From Bacillota bacterium (GTDB lineage: Bacteria; Bacillota; Bacilli; Paenibacillales; Paenibacillaceae), in NCBI GenBank assembly GCA_023391635.1, contig JAEWAQ010000067.1:1-64000 (forward strand): DNA of 64,000 nucleotides. Direction: 5' to 3'. The position numbers and the translations under genes were made by a program. Positions 40,444-49,560 of the stretch are shown here, one piece after another (position 1 is the stretch's first letter; each line of letters opens with the position of its first letter). The notes under the pieces were generated by a model. That model made no database searches. It was not told where the DNA came from and was given only the letters and a program-made list of their open reading frames with translations.

Positions 40444-42735
40444 CTATTCGTAACAGCGAATTTCATAAATAGCCGCCGACGGGTCGCCGTTCGTGGACAA
40501 GACAACAATTCGCAGCCTATCGGCCATCACTGCCTGTTCCAGGCGGAACGCCGCTCTGCGGCGATAATTGCCGACGATCGCGCCAACCTCCGTCCACTTC
40601 CCGTCGATCCAGGCTTCCGCACGAATGTCCTTCGGACATTGCGGATCGATATAAAATTCCGGATAGGAACGGTAATCGCGCAGAAGCTGCCCAGGGAACC
40701 GCAGCTCTATCCGGCGGATGGATGCCGGCTCGCGCCAGGAAAGCTCCAGGTGCTGCGGCAACGATTGCTGCGGATCGGACCGCCATAGGTTGGTGTATCG
40801 ATAGGGACGGCCGACACCGGACGATGCCTGCCGGGCGCCAAAGCAAGCTTGCGGCGGGCTTATGCGGAAGCTCATCGTGGTGCCGCGCTCGAACTTGCGC
40901 ATCTGGCCGTTCAGTATATCAAATGCGCTGACATGACCGGGCACCACCGCTTCCGACGCATGCCAGCTCAGTTCGGGGTTCGCAAGGAGATCGAGCCGAA
41001 CATAGCTGCCTTTCAGCGCAGTCGAATCCAGGCCGACCGGCCATTCCACCCACTGCGCCGAACCGGGATGGACAACAAGTCGGATCGACGCGAGCGGTTC
41101 GCCCGCCTCTACGCGGTAATCCCAAATATGATCCACCGCATAAAGCCGCATTTCCAGCGGTTGATCCGCGGCGGTCTCATTGCTGACGCAAACGGACAGC
41201 TTGTCGATGCGATCCCCTCCGACCGCGATCCATTGCCCTCTTCTTCTTTCCAGCCGATCGCGGCCGTCTTGCAGCGGGCGGATCGCTTCCGCGCCGGTAA
41301 GCATCGCTTCGCTGCTGGAGGCGACATCGGCAGCACGGGCGAGATCCAGCGGATCCTTGTTGACGGCATTAGGCAGGAACACGTCCTCCCGGAGCAGAGC
41401 TTGCTGCACGTCGCCAATGGCCAGATCCGGCACATCGCGAACGGCGATCCCCCGCTTGCAAGCCACGGCCGCAGCCGTACCGGCAGCTTGCCCCATGAGC
41501 GCGGTCGTACCCTGGACACGGACCGAGCCGAGCGCAGCATGGGTAACGCTTACGTTCCGGCCAGCCACCATCAAGTTGTTCATGCCTTTAACAATGAAGG
41601 ATCTCAGAGGAATGCCGAACGGTCCGACATAACTTTTGGCCGCATAGGTGCCTCGTTCCCCGTCCGCGAGGGACAATTCGCTGAATTTGGCGAGCAAGCC
41701 TCCGACCTCATGCAGGTCGATGAACCAGCCGCCGTAGGCGACCTCGTCAGGAAATACGGTTTTGTTCAGCGGGTCGTGCTCAGTCATCAAATATTCGCCC
41801 ATCATTCGACGGCTTTCGCGTTTGCCCGGCACTTGGCCGATCCAGTCCAGCGCATAGCTCGCCGCCGCTTCCTTGAGCTCGGGATCGCGATTCTTGATCC
41901 AGTCCCAAATGCCGAGCGTATGACGGGTCAGCTCGTGGCGAAGCGTTTCATTATCGTAAATCGTATGCCAAGGCACGGACAGTTCGATCCACCAGAAGCC
42001 GCTCTGGATACTGCCGGGCCATCTGCCCTGCTTGTAGAAAAAATCGGGGTCGTCATACTTGACGGCCCAATCCGGCGCCTTGAACGGAGCCGGCCGCCCC
42101 ATATCCCGCGCCCGAAAATGAATGGAGCTCCCCATCACATCGTCGCTGGCGGCAAGAGGGGCGTGCGGTTCGCCGTATTCGTCCCGGCTTTCCGTCCCCA
42201 TGCGCCATTCGCACCCGGCAAAGGCAGCGACGGTACCGTCTCCCGTGCAATCAATGAAGACGTCAGCTCGCAGGATCAGCTCTGTCTCTGCATGGTTCGT
42301 ATGTCCGACGACCGCTTCCACCGTTTTGTCGTCCCGCATCATCACGCCGCCGACGGACGTATTTAAATGCAGCTTCAGGTTTGGCGTGTTCATGGCCATA
42401 TCGTAAAGCACCATATCCCACACGCCGGTGGTCCAGCCATTGTCAAAATTCGGATCCGCATGATTGCGCGCGCGATCCTCGATGAGCAGCTCATGAATGA
42501 TGCCGGTTTCCCGCGCGTATGCGTGGAAACTGGCCGCTCCTTGCGGGGGGACGCGGATTTCCGAAGAACTGTTGCCGCCCAGCACCGGACGGTCCTGCAC
42601 CAGGCACACCCGCATCCCCTCCCGCGCGGCTGCCACCGCGGCGCAGAAGCCGGCAAGCCCGCCGCCGCACACCACGATATCGAAGATTTCCTCAACTGTA
42701 CGATATTTTGTTCTGATAACGTCCCGATCGGCCAT
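40444..42735 (-). CDS. FAD-dependent oxidoreductase (FAD_oxidored type), 763 residues
   Basis: The N-terminal FAD-binding motif is CGGGLAGFCAAVAAAREG (~23-40), followed by RPVLGGNSSSEIRV, and the second FAD contact is INLMVAGRNVSVTHAALGSVRVQG-like (~residues 388-410). The last ~220 residues are a beta-sandwich or discoidin-like domain (WREPASIRRIELRFPG, YRSYPEFYIDPQCP) not needed for FAD. No signal peptide is present. Members of this group are common in sugar clusters of Paenibacillus and Bacteroidetes, with unproven reactions. It follows the beta-propeller gene by 38 bases in the same transcription unit. Confidence 0.8.
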   Translation of the reverse strand: MADRDVIRTKYRTVEEIFDIVVCGGGLAGFCAAVAAAREGMRVCLVQDRPVLGGNSSSEIRVPPQGAASFHAYARETGIIHELLIEDRARNHADPNFDNGWTTGVWDMVLYDMAMNTPNLKLHLNTSVGGVMMRDDKTVEAVVGHTNHAETELILRADVFIDCTGDGTVAAFAGCEWRMGTESRDEYGEPHAPLAASDDVMGSSIHFRARDMGRPAPFKAPDWAVKYDDPDFFYKQGRWPGSIQSGFWWIELSVPWHTIYDNETLRHELTRHTLGIWDWIKNRDPELKEAAASYALDWIGQVPGKRESRRMMGEYLMTEHDPLNKTVFPDEVAYGGWFIDLHEVGGLLAKFSELSLADGERGTYAAKSYVGPFGIPLRSFIVKGMNNLMVAGRNVSVTHAALGSVRVQGTTALMGQAAGTAAAVACKRGIAVRDVPDLAIGDVQQALLREDVFLPNAVNKDPLDLARAADVASSSEAMLTGAEAIRPLQDGRDRLERRRGQWIAVGGDRIDKLSVCVSNETAADQPLEMRLYAVDHIWDYRVEAGEPLASIRLVVHPGSAQWVEWPVGLDSTALKGSYVRLDLLANPELSWHASEAVVPGHVSAFDILNGQMRKFERGTTMSFRISPPQACFGARQASSGVGRPYRYTNLWRSDPQQSLPQHLELSWREPASIRRIELRFPGQLLRDYRSYPEFYIDPQCPKDIRAEAWIDGKWTEVGAIVGNYRRRAAFRLEQAVMADRLRIVVLSTNGDPSAAIYEIRCYE

Positions 42736-42773
42736 GTACGCGACACTCCTTTATTCGAGTTCTTCCTCCACGC

Positions 42774-45026
42774 TTAACCGGGGAGCGTGATCTCTTGATA
42801 ACGAACGATGCATCCGTAGAACTCCCCGGATCCGACAAACAACCATTCCTCTTCCGGCGAATACGCCAGACAGGAGATTTCATGGATACTTGCCCATTCC
42901 GTATCCGCATTGACCAAATCCATGTTATCCTTGGCGACCCGCGGACGTCCCAGATCGACAAAACCGTGCTCCGCCGAAAAATGAAACAGGTGCCCCGCGT
43001 CCCTCGAGCCGCCGTATACCCCGATCGCGCTGCCGGCGCACGTATTCACAAAATTCCGCAGCTGTCCGGTGGAGTAAAGTCGGCCGTAAGACGTTCGTTT
43101 CGCAAGATCGGACGACAACGTGAACAGCAAGCCGTCCAGCGTTCCGGCCACGATCGTGCCATCGTCGAGCACAACCCCTCCGGTGATCGTCGCTTTGAAC
43201 GAACGTCCTCTGATGGACGGCGCCGTGACCGGCAACGCCTCGACGGAAGCAGCAATCAGGTCGTATACCAGAAGGGTATTGTTGCTGCCGGACAGCAGCA
43301 GACGCCGATCATCCAGTAAGATCACGCAGCCTTCGGGATCGGCAAGCTTCACTTGGTCAAGCGGCTGCATAACCGCCTCTTCTTCCAAAGCAATCGCATA
43401 GAGATTGCCTTCCGAATCGCCGGCCAGCAGCCTGTCGCCGCCGTCCAGCACGCCGTAAAGCTTGCACAGCTGGGCGCCTTCAGATTTCCATTCGATTATC
43501 TTCTTGCAATGCGCAGCAGTTGTATCCACGACCAGCAGTTTACCGTCATTCGTCAGCACCGCCACATCTTCGCCGACGTCCGCGCAGGAAACCGCGGCGC
43601 CTCCGGCGTAAAGCTCGGTCATTCGGGTCGGCTCATGGCGGTGGTGTTCGGATTCCACCAACCATACGCGGTCTTTCCCGTGAATGCTGTATACGTTGCC
43701 CGTCCCGGCTCGCAGATGGATAACCGCGCTCATCTTCCAATCCATATGCCGATGCAGCGGCATGACCCGTGTCGTCTTCGCCGTTACATGCATATAGGCC
43801 GGAACGCCGACGCCTTCATAACCCGGTTCCCAATAGGGGTGAAGCCCGGCGCTCGGCGCGTCCGGTCCCGGCGGCTGCAGCTTGCGAACGTCGACAGCCA
43901 GAATATACGGGGAGAACTGTCCGCACACATCTACCATATGCAGCCAGCCCCGGTCGTCAAAAATCATTTCGGCGATATATTGAGAATCCAGCCCGCGGGG
44001 CACGATCAGACCGAGATTTTCCGGGCGCCCTCCGTTCAGAATATCCCACCGGACCAGTCTGATCGGCCAATAGCCATCATTCGTCTTCAGTCCGTAGTGC
44101 AGCACGAAATTGTCGTCGGCGGCCAAACCGCCGATGCCGTATGCTTCGACCGGCACTTGCTCCGGCAGATGGATCGGACCGTGGCGGATCGCTTCCAACG
44201 TCTCAGGATCGAGCTCAATCAGCTCGCTGTCCACATTGTCAACCATGAATAAGGTGCCTTTGGGCGATAACAGCGCGAAAATAAATTGCCTTCGATGCCT
44301 TGTGCCGTGGGGGGACGCAAAGTGAATTTTAAGATCGGTCACCTCGTCGGCCTCCGGATCGTATCTCCACAAGCCACCGGTGTACGAACTGCCGTAGAAA
44401 CGGCCTTTGCGATCCTTTACAAGCCTGCAGGACGAATACTCCGACAGCTTGCCGTAATCTTTGACCTCGTTCGTCTCCAGATCCAGACGGTAGAAGTGGC
44501 CTCTCATATAACCCAGAAAATAATAATAACGCGGGTCGTTGCCCAGCATGCCGCCATAGATGCTCTCCCGCGGAACCGGCATACCGCGGACCTGGACTTC
44601 GCCAGAGTCGGGATTGACGATCATCACGATCGACCCGGGATACCCTTCCCACGTGTGCTCGTAATATTGCTCGAACATCCATTGCTTGTGGCCGGGTGCA
44701 GGGGCCGTGTTATGCGTAGCCATAATCAGGCGGCCGTCCGGCAGGAAGTCGATGCTCGTATGGATCTTGCTTGGCGGCATCTGCCGGGCATCTACGATCC
44801 ACACCTTCGACACGTCGAAGATGAGCCGAAGCTTGCCCGTATCCGGGTAATACTCATATAAAAACGCATGCAACGGCTTCTCGTTTTCGCCGCATACGCT
44901 TACAAAAAAACGTCCTTCCGGCGAACGCACGAAATCCCAGACCGCATTGTGGCCCAACTCGTTCGGCAGCTGCGTGAAACGGGTAACTTCATCCGGGAAA
45001 CCGGCCAGCAAATTACCGGTGCTCAT
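42774..45026 (-). CDS. double beta-propeller protein of unknown function
   Basis: 750 residues, no signal peptide or membrane helix. Many blade-like repeats run throughout: DFLPDGRLIMATHNT, HFYRLDLETNEVKDYGKL, LWRYDPEADEVTDL, TLFMVDNVDSELIEL, and a second set from ~residue 470 (LLVVDTTAAHCKKI, NLYAIALEEE, LLVYDLIAASVEAL, GTLDGLLFTLS). The spacing suggests two seven- or eight-bladed propellers. A His-rich segment (VESEHHRHEP) joins them. It resembles the layout of cytoplasmic oligosaccharide lyases but lacks any motif I can match. It is the first gene of the six-gene cluster, behind a good promoter. Confidence 0.6.
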   Translation of the reverse strand: MSTGNLLAGFPDEVTRFTQLPNELGHNAVWDFVRSPEGRFFVSVCGENEKPLHAFLYEYYPDTGKLRLIFDVSKVWIVDARQMPPSKIHTSIDFLPDGRLIMATHNTAPAPGHKQWMFEQYYEHTWEGYPGSIVMIVNPDSGEVQVRGMPVPRESIYGGMLGNDPRYYYFLGYMRGHFYRLDLETNEVKDYGKLSEYSSCRLVKDRKGRFYGSSYTGGLWRYDPEADEVTDLKIHFASPHGTRHRRQFIFALLSPKGTLFMVDNVDSELIELDPETLEAIRHGPIHLPEQVPVEAYGIGGLAADDNFVLHYGLKTNDGYWPIRLVRWDILNGGRPENLGLIVPRGLDSQYIAEMIFDDRGWLHMVDVCGQFSPYILAVDVRKLQPPGPDAPSAGLHPYWEPGYEGVGVPAYMHVTAKTTRVMPLHRHMDWKMSAVIHLRAGTGNVYSIHGKDRVWLVESEHHRHEPTRMTELYAGGAAVSCADVGEDVAVLTNDGKLLVVDTTAAHCKKIIEWKSEGAQLCKLYGVLDGGDRLLAGDSEGNLYAIALEEEAVMQPLDQVKLADPEGCVILLDDRRLLLSGSNNTLLVYDLIAASVEALPVTAPSIRGRSFKATITGGVVLDDGTIVAGTLDGLLFTLSSDLAKRTSYGRLYSTGQLRNFVNTCAGSAIGVYGGSRDAGHLFHFSAEHGFVDLGRPRVAKDNMDLVNADTEWASIHEISCLAYSPEEEWLFVGSGEFYGCIVRYQEITLPG

Positions 45027-45071
45027 GGAAATCCCTCCAAGTGTCAGACCTTTCCATCCATTACTATCGAA

Positions 45072-45100
45072 ATTCTATCCTTGCTTAATCGCATAGTCAA
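45072..45100 (-). promoter_or_regulatory. sigma-A promoter of the six-gene cluster
   Basis: On the minus strand -35 TTGACT (45100-45095) and -10 TAGAAT (45077-45072), with a 17-base spacer, 45 bases before the start of the propeller gene. Confidence 0.7.
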
Positions 45101-45113
45101 TGAATATTTTCAT
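45100..45113. promoter_or_regulatory. palindrome at the -35 edge, candidate IclR operator
   Basis: ATGAA-TATT-TTCAT, five-base arms, abutting the -35 box of the propeller-gene promoter and close to the IclR gene downstream of it in the sequence. Binding is inferred. Confidence 0.35.
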
Positions 45114-45179
45114 GTATGATTAAATTTTTCCTATTTGTGAAACGGATCAAACCCCTTCCCGAGGACGCGGCCAAAATGA

Positions 45180-45211
45180 AAACCGTCTGAGCGCACGGAC
45201 TCAAACGGTTT
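45180..45211 (-). terminator. intrinsic terminator after the IclR gene
   Basis: AAACCGT-C-TGAG / CTCA-A-ACGGTTT stem with one internal mismatch, followed on the minus strand by TTCATTTTGG. It separates the IclR gene from the six-gene cluster. Confidence 0.7.
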
Positions 45212-45226
45212 GCAGCATCTGGGCAT

Positions 45227-45997
45227 TCAATTTTGACGATACACTTTATTGCTGATATTGACGCAGGCTTTGGTGATCCATTGGAGCGTCCTCTCCCACA
45301 ATTCATCCGTGATCCGAACGACCGGTATCGAGACGCTGATCGAGGCCACCACTTTGCCCTCCATATCATAGATCGGTCCGGCGATACAGTGTACGCCTTC
45401 CACCGATTCTCCGAAGTTGAAGGCGATCCGGTCCTCCCGCACCTTCTCCAGCGCCGCTTTCAAAGCTTTGCGGTTCGAAATCGTGTTGGAGGTGAACGTC
45501 TCTAGATTGTCATCCGGATACAATTCATCGATTTCCTGGTCCGACATCCCAGCCAGCATCAGTTTGCCCGACGCGGAAGCATGAAGCGGAAGAACGGCGC
45601 CGATGTTCGAGGATACACGCAGCGGCTGAGTGATTTGCTTCTCGGCGATATAGACGGATTTGTTTCCGCTTCGTACGCTCAGAAGCACGGTCTCATTCAA
45701 ATCCTCGGCCATCTTCCCCGCAATGTGAAAAAATTCGGTCGGCAAATTGGTATTCTTGCGGTGCTGCACCCGGATTTCAAAAATTTTGTTGCCGAGATGA
45801 AACTGTTTGCCCGAGCTGTCCGCTTCCAAATAACCCCGGTTCAGCATGTTTTGAATGATTTGATAGGTGCTGCTGACCGGCATGTTCAGCAAATTCGCAA
45901 TGTCGGTCAATGTAAACGAATCCTTATCTCCGGTAAACAATTCGAAAATGTCCAATACCCGGTCGGCGGATTTCACTTTCGGCGATTGTTGGCTCAC
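45227..45997 (-). CDS. IclR-family transcriptional regulator
   Basis: 256 residues. The winged helix is ADRVLDIFELF ... LTDIANLLNMPVSSTYQIIQ and the effector domain has NIGAVLPLHASASGKLMLAGM, FGESVEGVHCIAGPI and VASISVSIPV. GTG 45997 is preferred because GAGGGTG lies eight bases before it; an ATG nine codons upstream has no ribosome site. It sits directly upstream of the six-gene cluster on the same strand, behind its own terminator, and is likely its regulator. Confidence 0.9.
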   Translation of the reverse strand: MSQQSPKVKSADRVLDIFELFTGDKDSFTLTDIANLLNMPVSSTYQIIQNMLNRGYLEADSSGKQFHLGNKIFEIRVQHRKNTNLPTEFFHIAGKMAEDLNETVLLSVRSGNKSVYIAEKQITQPLRVSSNIGAVLPLHASASGKLMLAGMSDQEIDELYPDDNLETFTSNTISNRKALKAALEKVREDRIAFNFGESVEGVHCIAGPIYDMEGKVVASISVSIPVVRITDELWERTLQWITKACVNISNKVYRQN

Positions 45998-46077
45998 GAT
46001 ACGCTCACCCTCTGCCTTTCTCATTAAGATTTGATTTTACTGAACTTTACAATGAATGTCCATAAAGGAAATCAGGA

Positions 46078-46920
46078 TCATTGAGTGGCCCGTTCCCGAA
46101 ACTGTTTCGGCGTCACGCCGACATGCCGCGAAAACACGCGGGTGAAATACAGCGGATCATTGTATCCGACCTCGAACGCAATGGCCGATACGGGAATCCT
46201 GCTATCCTTGAGCAGTTCCATCGCTTTCTCGATTCGCACTTTCGTAATATACTGAACGGGTGAGCAGCCAACGTATTTTTTAAACAATACCGAAAAATAG
46301 CTGCTGGAAATCGAGAACTTTTTGGCGAGTTGCTTACGCTCCAGCATTCCCTGGTAATGGCGCTCGATATAGGCCACGCACTCCAGTATGGAACCTTCAG
46401 TCGTCCCTTCCTGTTGGAAGTACTGTTGCCTTTCCAGCAACCGGTGCAGCATATTCAGGAACGCAAGCTTGGTTTTGCCGGCATATCCTGGCTGCTTATG
46501 CGTCCAAATGCGAAGCATGACCTGCATTTCCTCCAGCAGCAAGATCGGTTCGGGGATTTGCATAACCGGTTCGAACGGAAGCGAACGATCCTCCCCTTCC
46601 CGGAACCGGATGTCCGAATCCGTCCAGTCCAAATACTTCACTTCGTATTGAATGCCGTAATAGCGAAGCGGTCGATTCACGGAACTTCGCAACGAAACTT
46701 TTCCCGGACTCGGAGCTTGAAGGATACTTCCCTTGGACAACGCGTACGTGACGCCGCTCATATCCGCGCTGCCCCGCCCGTCATGGATATATAGAAACAA
46801 CTGGTCCTTTGAGACTTGATGCACCCGGGATCCGTGCAGCTCCGCTTCGAAAACGTTGACGATACGAGGAAAAAAGGATTCGAGAAAATCGATCAAAGTG
46901 AGTTCGACCTCCTTTTTCAC
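46078..46920 (-). CDS. AraC-family transcriptional regulator
   Basis: 280 residues. An N-terminal cupin-like sugar-sensing domain (LHGSRVHQVSKDQLFLYIHDG) is followed by two helix-turn-helix motifs (RKQLAKKFSISSSYFSVLF and VSAIAFEVGYNDPLYFTRVF) ending PKQFRERA. It is divergent from the binding-protein gene at 47057, whose promoter lies in the shared 136-base gap. It therefore probably activates that gene when the imported sugar is present. A second target could be the ABC operon downstream of it. Confidence 0.9.
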   Translation of the reverse strand: MKKEVELTLIDFLESFFPRIVNVFEAELHGSRVHQVSKDQLFLYIHDGRGSADMSGVTYALSKGSILQAPSPGKVSLRSSVNRPLRYYGIQYEVKYLDWTDSDIRFREGEDRSLPFEPVMQIPEPILLLEEMQVMLRIWTHKQPGYAGKTKLAFLNMLHRLLERQQYFQQEGTTEGSILECVAYIERHYQGMLERKQLAKKFSISSSYFSVLFKKYVGCSPVQYITKVRIEKAMELLKDSRIPVSAIAFEVGYNDPLYFTRVFSRHVGVTPKQFRERATQ

Positions 46921-46977
46921 ATATGAAAAACAATTTCAATCAAAAATCCATATGCGTAAAATATTCGTCCATAGACC

Positions 46978-47006
46978 CTGACAATCCTGTTTTGCCATAC
47001 TAAAAT
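46978..47006 (+). promoter_or_regulatory. sigma-A promoter of the binding-protein gene
   Basis: -35 CTGACA (46978-46983), 17-base spacer, -10 TAAAAT (47001-47006), 50 bases before the start at 47057. Confidence 0.65.
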
Positions 47007-47056
47007 GTGTAAGGGTTTGCATGACCTTAATCGAAACCAGGGAGGGTAATGGAAAG

Positions 47057-48436
47057 ATGCTCAGACAAAAGCACACCATTGTTTCACTGATTATGATCTT
47101 GCTCCTAACCGGTATTTTGGCGGCTTGCTCCGGCGGCAACAATACAGCCGGCAACAGTTCCACGCCGCCGCCTGCGGAGTCGACAACGCCGCCGCCTTCC
47201 GAAACAACGCCACCTCCTTCTGAAACGACGCCTCCGCCGCCTGAACCGGTGGAACTGGCCGCGTACAGCAATCACAGCGACGACGATTTCAATGCTCGGA
47301 TCGCGGCAGCCGTCACCGCAGCGCACCCGAATATTACGTTCAAGCACTACCCGTCGCAAATCCGGAACATTCCGGATACGATCGATGTGGACGGCGTAAA
47401 TCCGGATGTCGGCTTCAACATGAACGCCAATGACTGGAGAGCCATCGTCAAGCTGAACCTGTCGCAAGATCTGACGGCGCTCGCTGCCGCCGCCGGCTTT
47501 AAGCCCGAGGAGAAATTTTTCCCGGGTACGCTGCAAACGATGAAAACCTGGTTTGACGGCGAACTGAAAGGCTTGCCGAACACCGCCAACCCGCTTATTC
47601 TCTTTTACAACAAAGATATTTTCGACGCCTTCCAAGTCCCGTACCCGGGAGAAGACTTGACTTGGGATCAACTCTATGAGATTGCCCAGAAAGTGACCGG
47701 CGAGAAGAACGGCAAGAAATATATCGGGTTCGGCGCTTTCCACTCTTTCATCTGGGGCAACAACCAATACTCGCTTTCGCTGGTGGATACCGCCACCGAT
47801 ACGGCCGCGGTAAATACGCCCGAGTTCAAGAAAATGGTGGAAAACTTGATTCGCTTCTATCGAATTCCCGGCGTTGCGGATGGCTACGATCCTGAAGGCA
47901 ATGGCGGCGGTGAGTTGAACCGGTTCTATTTGCAGCAAGACGTAGCGATGGTGGCCACCCTGGCATCTTCTGTTGGACGCGGGGATTGGCCGGCTGAATT
48001 TACCAATTGGGACATGGTGGCGGCTCCCTATTTTGCAGATAAGCCCTATGTAGGTTTCCAGGACGGCGGCAGCTTCAATGCCGTACTCAATACCGCGAAA
48101 AATCAGGAAGCCGCTTTCCAGGCTATGGTCGACTATTACTCGGAAGACAATCTGGCCGAGTTGGCGAAGACGCACAGAATGATCTTCCCGTTCATCGGCG
48201 ATAAAGTGAAGAAAGCGCTTGGCGAAAACGAGAAATTCGTCGGTAAAAATGTCAACGCCTTCTATACGAACGATTACGCGCCGACCCCGAAGCCGACCCA
48301 AGGGTATAGCGTGGATGCGGCAGGTCTGTTCGCCAAGCAATTCTCCAAGCTGGTCACCGGCGTTCACAAGGATGTTGACGCCATGTTGGCTGCCGCGGAA
48401 GCGGATATCAACAATGCCATCAAGGACGCGAAATAA
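47057..48436 (+). CDS. extracellular solute-binding lipoprotein with proline-rich linker
   Basis: 459 residues from ATG 47057. The lipoprotein signal is LIMILLLTGILAACSGG. A Pro/Thr/Glu-rich linker of TTPPPSE repeats (DNA 47161-47250) then carries the domain away from the membrane. The SBP body has NPDVGFNMNANDW, LILFYNKDIFDAFQVPYPGED, LTWDQLYEIAQKV and DMVAAPYFADKPYVGFQDGGS. It is the binding partner for an importer, perhaps the permease pair at 48578-50448, which converges on it. A divergent AraC gene controls it. GGGAGGG lies about ten bases upstream of the start. Confidence 0.88.
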   Translation: MLRQKHTIVSLIMILLLTGILAACSGGNNTAGNSSTPPPAESTTPPPSETTPPPSETTPPPPEPVELAAYSNHSDDDFNARIAAAVTAAHPNITFKHYPSQIRNIPDTIDVDGVNPDVGFNMNANDWRAIVKLNLSQDLTALAAAAGFKPEEKFFPGTLQTMKTWFDGELKGLPNTANPLILFYNKDIFDAFQVPYPGEDLTWDQLYEIAQKVTGEKNGKKYIGFGAFHSFIWGNNQYSLSLVDTATDTAAVNTPEFKKMVENLIRFYRIPGVADGYDPEGNGGGELNRFYLQQDVAMVATLASSVGRGDWPAEFTNWDMVAAPYFADKPYVGFQDGGSFNAVLNTAKNQEAAFQAMVDYYSEDNLAELAKTHRMIFPFIGDKVKKALGENEKFVGKNVNAFYTNDYAPTPKPTQGYSVDAAGLFAKQFSKLVTGVHKDVDAMLAAAEADINNAIKDAK

Positions 48437-48459
48437 TCGAGCCGCATCAAGTTTCCGGG

Positions 48460-48485
48460 TGCCGCACTCCGATCGGGGTGCGGCA
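48460..48485 (+). terminator. hairpin after the binding-protein gene
   Basis: TGCCGCAC / GTGCGGCA eight-base stem 24 bases after the stop, between convergent genes. The following sequence TTGCGTTGG has only a weak U-run. Confidence 0.55.
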
Positions 48486-48577
48486 TTGCGTTGGCAGCCT
48501 GGTGTCGTGAACCGACGACTCATGCCCTTTCCTCCCTCCACATCATCCAGCGCCTTCCTCCATTCTGCTTCCCCCTC

Positions 48578-49558
48578 CTATTCCACCATGCCCGTGCGTT
48601 CGATCCCTTCGGTGAACCATCGCTGCGCGATCAGGTACAAGATGACGGGCGGCAAAACGATGAGGAACGCGGCAGCCATCCGGGGACCTTCCGAAACGGG
48701 GTCGGTCGGATTTCCTATAAAATTAAGCGCCCGATTTCCGACAAGGTTCGTTTCGAGCTGATCCAGCCGAATAGAAAGCGGGGTAAACCCGTGGCTAAGC
48801 AGCAATTCCACTTCGTAGTACATATTCCAATACCAAATAAAAGAAAACAAAAACACGACAAGACAAGAAGCTTTGGCCAGCGGCAGCATGATCCGAAAAA
48901 ACAGCCGGAAAGCGGATGCGCCGTCCATCTTCGCCGCTTCTTCCAGCGCCTTGGGCTGGGAAAGGAAAAACTGCCGGAATATGATGACGAACAGGGCGCC
49001 CCGAATGCCTTGCGCGAGCAGCGCAGGCACCAGAATGACAAGCGGCGTATAGAGCCAGCCCAGTTGATAAAAAATCATGTAGAGCGGGACGATCGTAATT
49101 TGCGGCGGCACGAGGAACGCGACAATCGTTAACACGAAGAAAAGGTTTTTCCCCGGAAACTTGAGCCGCGCGAGCGCATATCCGGTCAGCGAACAGGACA
49201 ATACCTGAAAAATCGAGCCGAACAAGGCGAGAAACAACGTGATCCCGAACGCTTCCGGATATTTCAGTCCCTTCCAGGCATCGAGGAAATTTTGCATCGT
49301 CATTTCCCGCGGGATGAAGCCCACAACCGGATCGATCAGATCGCTGAGCGTTTTCAGACTGGTAGAAATCATTTCGATAATCGGTTGTACATACAAGAAT
49401 GCAATCACGATAAGCATGAGCAGGAGAATGATTTTCGCCAGCCAACCGTCATTCACGTTTTGCCCCAAAATCATTTTTTTCATTTGCTGCGCTTTCCGGC
49501 TGTCCATCGCGCCGGTCATTTCCCTCTTGATTTGCTGCGCGGTTTGTCCCCATTTCAA
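48578..49558 (-). CDS. sugar ABC transporter permease (MalG type), pair 2
   Basis: About 326 residues from TTG 49558, where AGGAAGGG lies upstream and the spacing to the preceding stop is two bases. Six membrane helices follow a ~35-residue cytoplasmic N-terminus. The EAA motif is LEEAAKMDGASAFRLFFRI and the tail is AQRWFTEGIERTGMVE. It is the last gene of the eight-gene operon and pairs with the permease just upstream. The last residue stretch is somewhat longer than the usual MalG tail. Confidence 0.88.
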   Translation of the reverse strand: MKWGQTAQQIKREMTGAMDSRKAQQMKKMILGQNVNDGWLAKIILLLMLIVIAFLYVQPIIEMISTSLKTLSDLIDPVVGFIPREMTMQNFLDAWKGLKYPEAFGITLFLALFGSIFQVLSCSLTGYALARLKFPGKNLFFVLTIVAFLVPPQITIVPLYMIFYQLGWLYTPLVILVPALLAQGIRGALFVIIFRQFFLSQPKALEEAAKMDGASAFRLFFRIMLPLAKASCLVVFLFSFIWYWNMYYEVELLLSHGFTPLSIRLDQLETNLVGNRALNFIGNPTDPVSEGPRMAAAFLIVLPPVILYLIAQRWFTEGIERTGMVE

Positions 49559-49560
49559 GG

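Noticed and set aside
47161..47250. CCG/CCT-rich repeat as a possible minisatellite or CRISPR-like array
   Set aside because: It is the in-frame TTPPPSE linker of a lipoprotein, with no spacers.
47105..48541. 478-codon minus-strand frame over the binding-protein gene
   Set aside because: Antisense to a clear lipoprotein SBP; the Arg-rich end comes from the Pro/Thr repeat read backwards.
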